Source: Chlamydoabsidia padenii (taxonomy: Eukaryota > Mucoromycota > Mucoromycetes > Mucorales > Cunninghamellaceae). Taken from it: DNA of 64,000 bases. Position 1 is the first letter of the stretch. Each line of letters starts with the position of its first letter. Shown here one piece after another: positions 58,401 through 64,000 of this stretch. The stretch covers positions 1 to 64,000 of the forward strand of contig JAIWND010000001.1 in the NCBI GenBank assembly GCA_025330725.1. The letters are read 5' to 3'. The position numbers and the translations under genes are program-made. The notes under the pieces were generated by a model. It was not told where the DNA came from and made no database searches. It worked only from the letters and a program-made list of their open reading frames with translations.

Positions 58401-60139
58401 TCTCCTGTCGGTATCAAATTGGCATTGAATGCTATCCAGTTTATCGTAAGTACAAACTAAAATGACATCAAATCTGTTATATACTCACCCGGATGCGTTT
58501 TAGGAAACTAATAACGAAGCACGACTGTCGATCATTCATCTTCCTCAAAAGGCGAACTCAAAGGAGGACGAAGAAACTGAATTCTCCGACATTCTATATA
58601 ATGAACTTTACAATAACAATATCGATCTGGCAACAACAAAAAAGCTACTAGAACTAGAATTACAACATTGGCAAGAACATAATGATGGTGGCAACAACAT
58701 TGACTCTCAACATATCATGAAATCAAAACCACTGGCTCCAGGGTCTCCTATTGTCGATCTGGCGGTCCGTAAAAAGGCTCTCAGCAAATGGTCAACTCTT
58801 GGTGTGCCATTCAATTACGAGGAGAACGACGGCCATCATCACTATTTCCAGAAGGGACAAGACCGATACTCTGGACTTTTGGTGAATGGAAGGGTAATCA
58901 GCCACAAAAAGGAGGAAACGACGTGATTATTAATCCTCTCTCTCTCTCTCTCTCTCTTTTTATTGTCATCTTTTTAGATTGTCGGGCCGTTCGCTAATGA
59001 TGATGACTTCACCACTGACGACTTTGCGGTACTCTGGAAAACGGAAAAGGTACAACGAATCACACCTGTAATCAATGCTTTGCAACAAGCCGGCTGGTCT
59101 CTTGATTCCAAACATGCTGATATTGCCAACACAATCATGTATGTTACAGCAACTTTGGTGAACGACAACTCGATAACCACTCGCAATATCCTGTTTAGCC
59201 AAGAAGATACAACAACCCGCGAAAAGTACTATACCCAAATGGACCGTGATCACTCTAGAGTCTATATCAACAAGGGTGGACAAAACGATAAAGATGGTGA
59301 CAATGATGTATATGCTGAAATTGGTGTCTTGCTGGACCCCATCAGTGAAGATGCTCAAAAGTGGTCAACAATATTGCAGGTGCTATCGGAACTAAAAGGT
59401 GTGGCCATAGATGTTCACTGGAACCCTGTACCTCATCTGGGAGAACTACCTCTGAAACGATTTTATCGATATGTCTTGGACTCTGATTGGCACTTTACCT
59501 CTGATGATGGATATCTGCAACGCATTCAAGCTCCTACCGCTCACTTTGACGACTTGCCTGCTGATGCACTCTATACTCTCGGTGTGGACACAATGGATTC
59601 GTGGCATGTGACAGTCAAGGAAGCAAATGTAGATCTGGATAACATCCAGTTGGCAACTTTGGAACACACCTCAAGCAACAATGGCGTTCATGCGGTGTAC
59701 GAATTGGAACGCATTTTGGTAGAGGGTCATTGTATCGACTCTGCAGATCAACATCCACCCCGTGGTCTTCAATTCGTGCTCGGTACTGATTCTCATCCGG
59801 TCATGACTGATACAATTGTGATGGCTAATCTTGGATACTTCCAGCTCAAGGCGCAACCTGGTATATATCAACTCCGTGTCCGACCTGGTCGATCAAGTGA
59901 CGTTTATGGTATCGAAAGTATCGGAACGCAAGGAAAATGGATCAAAACATCATCTACGTCGAAATCCAACTTGTCCAAGAACTTGGTACTGACTAGCTTT
60001 GAAGGCTTAAGACTCTTCCCCTCGGTGAAAAAGAATCCTGGTATGGAATCGGAAGATGTCCTGGCTGATGCCGCTACTCCAAATCAAGCTCAAGAAAAGG
60101 AAAGTATTCTTTCATCCTTATCGCATAGGTATGTATTGG

Positions 60140-60170
<31 letters not shown>

Positions 60171-60177
60171 GTGTTAA

Positions 60178-60220
<43 letters not shown>

Positions 60221-61466
60221 GCATTTAGGCTTTTCGGTAAAAAGGATAATACTGGAGCAACTGTGGCGCCAACAAAACAGCAGGCGGATATCAATATCTT
60301 CTCAGTGGCATCAGGGCATCTGTATGAACGTTTTTTGGCTATCATGATGGCTTCTGTGATGGAACACACCGATAGTACTGTCAAGTTTTGGTTTATCGAA
60401 AACTTTTTATCACCATCATTCAAAGTAAAAAGGAAAACACATATTCTTGGAAAGGCTCATACTAACTGATTCTTTTACCGGGGCTGTAATAGGATTTTGT
60501 CCCAGAGCTGTCAAAACGCTATGGGTTTGATTACGAAATGGTGACATACAAATGGCCCTCCTGGCTGAACGCTCAAAAAGAAAAGCAACGAACTATTTGG
60601 GGTTACAAAATCCTTTTCCTTGATGTCCTCTTCCCATTGGACCTGGAAAAGGTCATTTTTGTAGATGCTGATCAGGTAATGATTACAAAGAAATCTCGCA
60701 ACGGTATATATACTGACTATTATGATTTCAATTTAAAATAGATTGTGCGAACCGATTTACAAGAACTCGTCGACTTGGATTTACATGGTGCTCCTTATGG
60801 TTACACTCCCTTCTGCAGTGATAGGCACGAAATGGATGGCTTCCGCTTCTGGTCCCAGGGCTATTGGAAAGACCACTTACGGGGTCGGCCCTATCACATC
60901 AGGTATTAAAAAAAAAAAGGTTTAGCACTAATGATTGTAATTTTTAATTCTCTCACTTGTTTAATCAATAGTGCGTTATATGTTGTGGATTTGGTACGCT
61001 TCCGGCAAATGGCTGCGGGTGATCGACTCCGGGCTCAATATCAGCAACTCAGCGCTGATCCTAATTCTCTGGCAAATCTAGACCAAGATCTTCCCAACAA
61101 TATGATTCATATGGTACCTATTTTCTCTTTACCTCAAGAATGGCTTTGGTGCGAAACATGGTGTAGCGATGAAAGTTTGAAAACAGCAAAGACGATTGAT
61201 TTGGTAAGTGGGAGGGGGGAGGGGAATAATCATAACATGGCACACTCACTCTCTTTTTGTAGTGTAATAATCCATTGACCAAAGAACCGAAACTGGACCG
61301 CGCTAGACGACAAGTACCTGAATGGGAAACTTACGATACACAAATTGAGGCTATTCGACAAGCATTCTTACAAAAAAAACCAACAGATTCACACACTACG
61401 CTTTTGGCCAACGGTATGGATGCAACAACCAAACCTGAATCAAACCATATCAAGGATGAACTATAG
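55484..61466 (+). CDS. UGGT: UDP-glucose:glycoprotein glucosyltransferase
   Basis: ER-lumen folding sensor that re-glucosylates misfolded N-glycoproteins for calnexin. Seventeen exons (55484-55620, 55700-56466, 56576-56807, 56876-57122, 57181-57370, 57446-57522, 57591-57842, 57929-57988, 58092-58266, 58351-58445, 58504-58893, 58978-60128, 60229-60424, 60493-60675, 60742-60902, 60972-61203, 61263-61466) give 1582 residues. A signal peptide opens it ([20 protein letters not shown]). The long sensor part (thioredoxin-like domains) includes [17 protein letters not shown] and [10 protein letters not shown] segments. The GT24 catalytic domain (about 1275-1540) has [44 protein letters not shown] with its metal-binding [23 protein letters not shown] and [12 protein letters not shown]. 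The C-terminus is KDEL, an ER-retrieval signal. Introns carry (GT)n (56539-56572) and (CT)n (58937-58958, 60178-60219) microsatellites. Confidence 0.97.
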
Positions 61467-61799
61467 TAGTAGATTTTTAGTATTAGGAATATCACTTGTG
61501 CTACCTCCATACTTTATATTATCTTTTTAATAAAAACACATGTTGATTAGATGGTTACTTTTTGTCTGATCTAGTCCATATATCTTAATTGCCTTGTTAT
61601 GGAACAGGCCCATCATGTCTTTGTCTTTTTATGCATCTCCAAACCATAATAACTCTTTTTAAAAAACATGATATCAATTCACATACTGATTTAAACTTTT
61701 AAAACGATGTACCAATACTTATATCACACAGACAACCCCCCCCAAAAAAAAAAAATTACAGTCGGAGTTTAACTATTGACCCGATGCATGAATCACATT

Positions 61800-62640
61800 A
61801 ATGATGGATTTAAATCATGTTTATTTTATTACAAGTGAGGTAAAAGAAAAAGCTACATGATACACAATATAACTAAAATAAAAAGTAAAAAAAGGGCTAA
61901 TCTAAAGAGTATTTAAGACCGGGGAAGATCAACTTGAGGGTAACATTTATAGTAGCACAAGGTTCTTCAATGACACAAGAGCTATAGATTTCAACGTGGT
62001 AAATGGCTATCCCGCAATACCCATCATACTCCGTAGCACATCCCGCCACCCACCAGTTGTAGACCTTTGATCACCCAAGCCAAGTCCACGTTATTCACAG
62101 TCAATGATATATCAAAGGCCACAAACCAGGTCTCCATTTCCTAAAATAAACAAAACTTGGTTAGTATACCATATCATCATTGACTGATACTTTTTTTCTT
62201 ACCCTACTGTGCCTTGTATTACAAATGCTACCAGACCTACACCCCTGTTGATATAGACCCAGATAAGAGTGCTTAGCCTACTTGAATAGACAAAAAATGC
62301 TGTTTAGTGGTGAGTCACTGCCGCTTTACTGGGTTACCTTTAATGAGGAAGGGACACCAGAGATGTTAAAGCCAAAGGGATTTGTGTTGACCTCGTCATA
62401 GCTATAGTTGAATATATTCGTTTTAGTAGTCTTCTTGAGTAGCATCTAAATAATAATAATAAAAAAAGATGATTAGTCATTTAAACAAAGAAACAATTAT
62501 CGTTTATACCTTTGGTGTAAAGTAGTCCACGTTTCAGCAAGGATTAACGATCGTCCATAGGTGTCTGTTATAACTTAATGAAGAAGAGGTGTTGATCAAT
62601 AAGGTAAGACTTTCCTAGTAAAATGCATATGTTCAAGTCT
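61800..62640 (-). pseudogene. Relic copy D of a repeated intron-containing gene
   Basis: Minus-strand copy parallel to copy C. It keeps ATGCTACTCAAGAAGACTAC, the CTATAGCTATGACGAGGTC exon block, GCTAAGCACTCTTATCTGG with WVYINRGVGLVAFVIQ-like coding, and a final block reading FDISLTVNNVDLAWVIKGLQ, comparable to MGMDNADLAWVIEGLQ in copy C. Frames do not join into one product. The upstream half is within the ~99% identical duplicate; the downstream half is clearly more diverged. Confidence 0.55.
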
Positions 62641-63051
62641 AGTGGAATAATGTATAATTCATGTGGAAGGTAGGAGAGGAAAAAAGAAAGAAGAAGAAAG
62701 AGGGGGGAAATGTTTCAAAAGAATTTCCCATTCCATCAAGATTTGAAAATTGGCAAACGAGACCAAACTTATTTCAAAACCCGCTTACTCTCGCCTGGAA
62801 GCTTAAAAGAGCTCTACTGCCTTAATGAACAAGTGATGCTAATGACAAAAGTGACCATGAGTATTCCCTAGCCTACTTCCAACAAAGTTTACATAATAGT
62901 CATTGTACCAAGTCCACTGTATGGAGCAATATATCCTCAGGATCGTTTTACCCTGACTTCTGTAAAAAAAAAAGATGTGGGATGAAATTGACAGACGAGA
63001 CAAAACTTATTTCAAAACCCGCTTACCCTCGCCTTGAATCTTCAGAGGACT
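62367..63051. repeat. Recent segmental duplicate, copy 2
   Basis: 685 bp matching 45631-46313 nearly perfectly in the same orientation; see that entry for the differences. The block spans part of the relic gene, its leader and the first one and a half ~230-bp units. Confidence 0.9.
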
Positions 63052-63690
63052 ACTAGCTTAATGAACAAGCGATGCTAATGACAAAAGTGGCGATGTAGAC
63101 ATTATAGCTTATTTCCAACAAACTTTACATAATGGTCAATGTCCAAGTCTACTGTATGGAGCAGTATAGCCTCAAGATTGTTTTACCCTGACTTTTGTAA
63201 AAAAAAAAGTTGCAGAATGAAAAATTGACACACAAGACAAAACTTATTTCAAAACCCGCTTACCCTCACCTTGAAACTAAAGAGAGCTCTACTGCCTTAA
63301 TGGAAAAGTGATGCTCATGATAAAAGTGACCATGAACATTCCTTAGCCTATTTCCAACAAAGTTTACATAATGGACATTGTACCAAATACCTTGTATGGA
63401 GTAGTATAGTTTCAAGATCGTTTTAACCTGACTTTGCAAAAAAAAAAAAAAGTGGCAGAATAGAAATGGACACAAGATAAAACTTATTTCAAAACCCGCT
63501 TATTCTCGCCTGGAATCATAAGAGAGCTCTATTGTCTCAATGAACAAGCGATGCTAATGACAAAAGTGACTATTTGCATTCCTTAGCTTACTTCCAGCAA
63601 AGTTTACATAATGGTCATTGTACCAAGTCCACTATATGGAGTAGTGTAGTCTCAAGATGGTTTTACCCTGACGTTTGTATAAAAAAAAAA
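62750..63690 (-). repeat. Four tandem ~230-bp repeat units, subfamily 1
   Basis: Units begin near 62757, 62993, 63232 and 63474, each with AC(A/C)AAACTTATTTCAAAACCCGCTTA or A(G/T)A(C/T)AAAACTTATTTCA on the plus strand, the GAACAAG(T/C)GATGCTAATGA segment, AAAGTTTACATAATGG and a TGAC(T/G)TTTGTA-A(n) end. The array is longer here (four units) than at 27038 and 46020 (two), so copy number varies. Confidence 0.88.
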
Positions 63691-64000
63691 AAAAAATGTA
63701 GAGAGTGGGGTGCTTGTTGGGAGTGCATTTTTTTTTCAAGCCGGGCTGGGTTTCAAATTACGTGATATAGCTGGTCATTTTCAAATCCCGACTCATGCCC
63801 CGAGCCAACTTGGCATAAATAAGTGTTATGGAGGTCTACATAGCCGAATGATCTACGTCAAATTTTAACCGCATGATTTTTATACCTGTAGCAAACAATA
63901 ACCATGCAAATTTCAGACTAATCGATCAACTCCTTCCCTTGTTTTCTGAAGTTGGATGGATCTGACCCACATTTTCAAATTCCGCTTGCATGAAAATATT

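Larger units (their letters stand above)
61467..64000. other. Repeat block 2: relic gene plus four tandem repeat units
   Basis: No intact gene. UGGT poly(A) signal TTTAATAAAAAC at 61527. Then relic copy D (about 61800-62640) and four ~230-bp units (62750-63690), both on the minus strand, mirroring block 1 at 44820-46580. Past 63700, two inverted recurrent motifs occur: TTTTCAAATCCCGAC (63778-63792) and ATTTTCAAATTCCGC (63971-63985). Confidence 0.65.

Overview
The window reads as nuclear DNA of a filamentous, early-diverging fungus, most likely Mucoromycota (an inference from gene content and gene structure, not from a search). The genes are intron-rich, with mostly 50-100 nt GT-AG introns and TACTAAC-like branch points. 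The proteins are typical fungal housekeeping ones: a group III hybrid histidine kinase, ARO-type DAHP synthase, HIS2, TOM22, TSC13, an ornithine decarboxylase antizyme, RIC8 and a UDP-glucose:glycoprotein glucosyltransferase with a C-terminal KDEL. Intergenic DNA is A/T-rich, with many long A/T homopolymers. I saw no bacterial, plasmid, phage or CRISPR features and no tRNA or rRNA gene.

Layout from left to right: transketolase (1-2596, minus, 3' end outside the window); IQGAP-like RasGAP (4000-8732, plus); a gene-poor repeat stretch (8733-11304); FKBP-TPR isomerase (11305-12561, plus); V-ATPase subunit H (13026-15219, minus); Fpg-type DNA glycosylase (15581-17173, minus) divergent from PIG-A/GPI3 (17356-19273, plus); a SAM/NAB-like protein (19433-20314, minus); a Pro/Ser-rich protein of unknown function (21119-22741, plus); RIC8 (23262-25219, minus); a 3.3 kb repeat stretch; a short-chain dehydrogenase (28505-29524, plus); a possible 58-aa membrane protein (29765-30065, minus); a giant hybrid histidine kinase (30791-39001, minus); a multi-pass membrane protein (40231-41880, plus); RMI1 (42535-44466, minus); a repeat block (about 44800-46580); DAHP synthase (46816-48500, minus) divergent from histidinol phosphatase (48692-49808, plus); TOM22 (50623-51154, plus); an unknown protein (51466-52233, minus); antizyme (53242-53966, plus); TSC13 (54190-55298, plus); UGGT (55484-61466, plus); and a second copy of the repeat block (about 61770-63700).

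For nearly all spliced genes I joined exons by hand. Splice phases closed and total lengths were divisible by three, which is the main support for the exon boundaries. The genes do not form one pathway. One functional pairing stands out: DAHP synthase and HIS2 share a 191-bp divergent promoter holding a perfect TGACTCA (Gcn4/CPC1-type) site.

The most interesting items are: (1) a 2517-residue histidine kinase with about 18 tandem HAMP-containing repeats, 13 of them in one 3.6 kb exon and arranged partly as two-unit higher-order repeats; (2) a recurrent GCGGGATTTGAAAT motif roughly 65-190 bp upstream of many unrelated start codons and also inside a dispersed ~230-bp repeat; (3) a repeat family that pairs tandem ~230-bp units with a decayed intron-containing gene, two copies sharing a ~99% identical 0.68 kb block; (4) an antizyme gene with a GCC-TGA-TGA-TGA string that resembles a +1 frameshift site although the first AUG already lies in the antizyme frame; (5) a small spliced membrane-protein gene; (6) GC-AG introns and an in-frame 60-nt intron.
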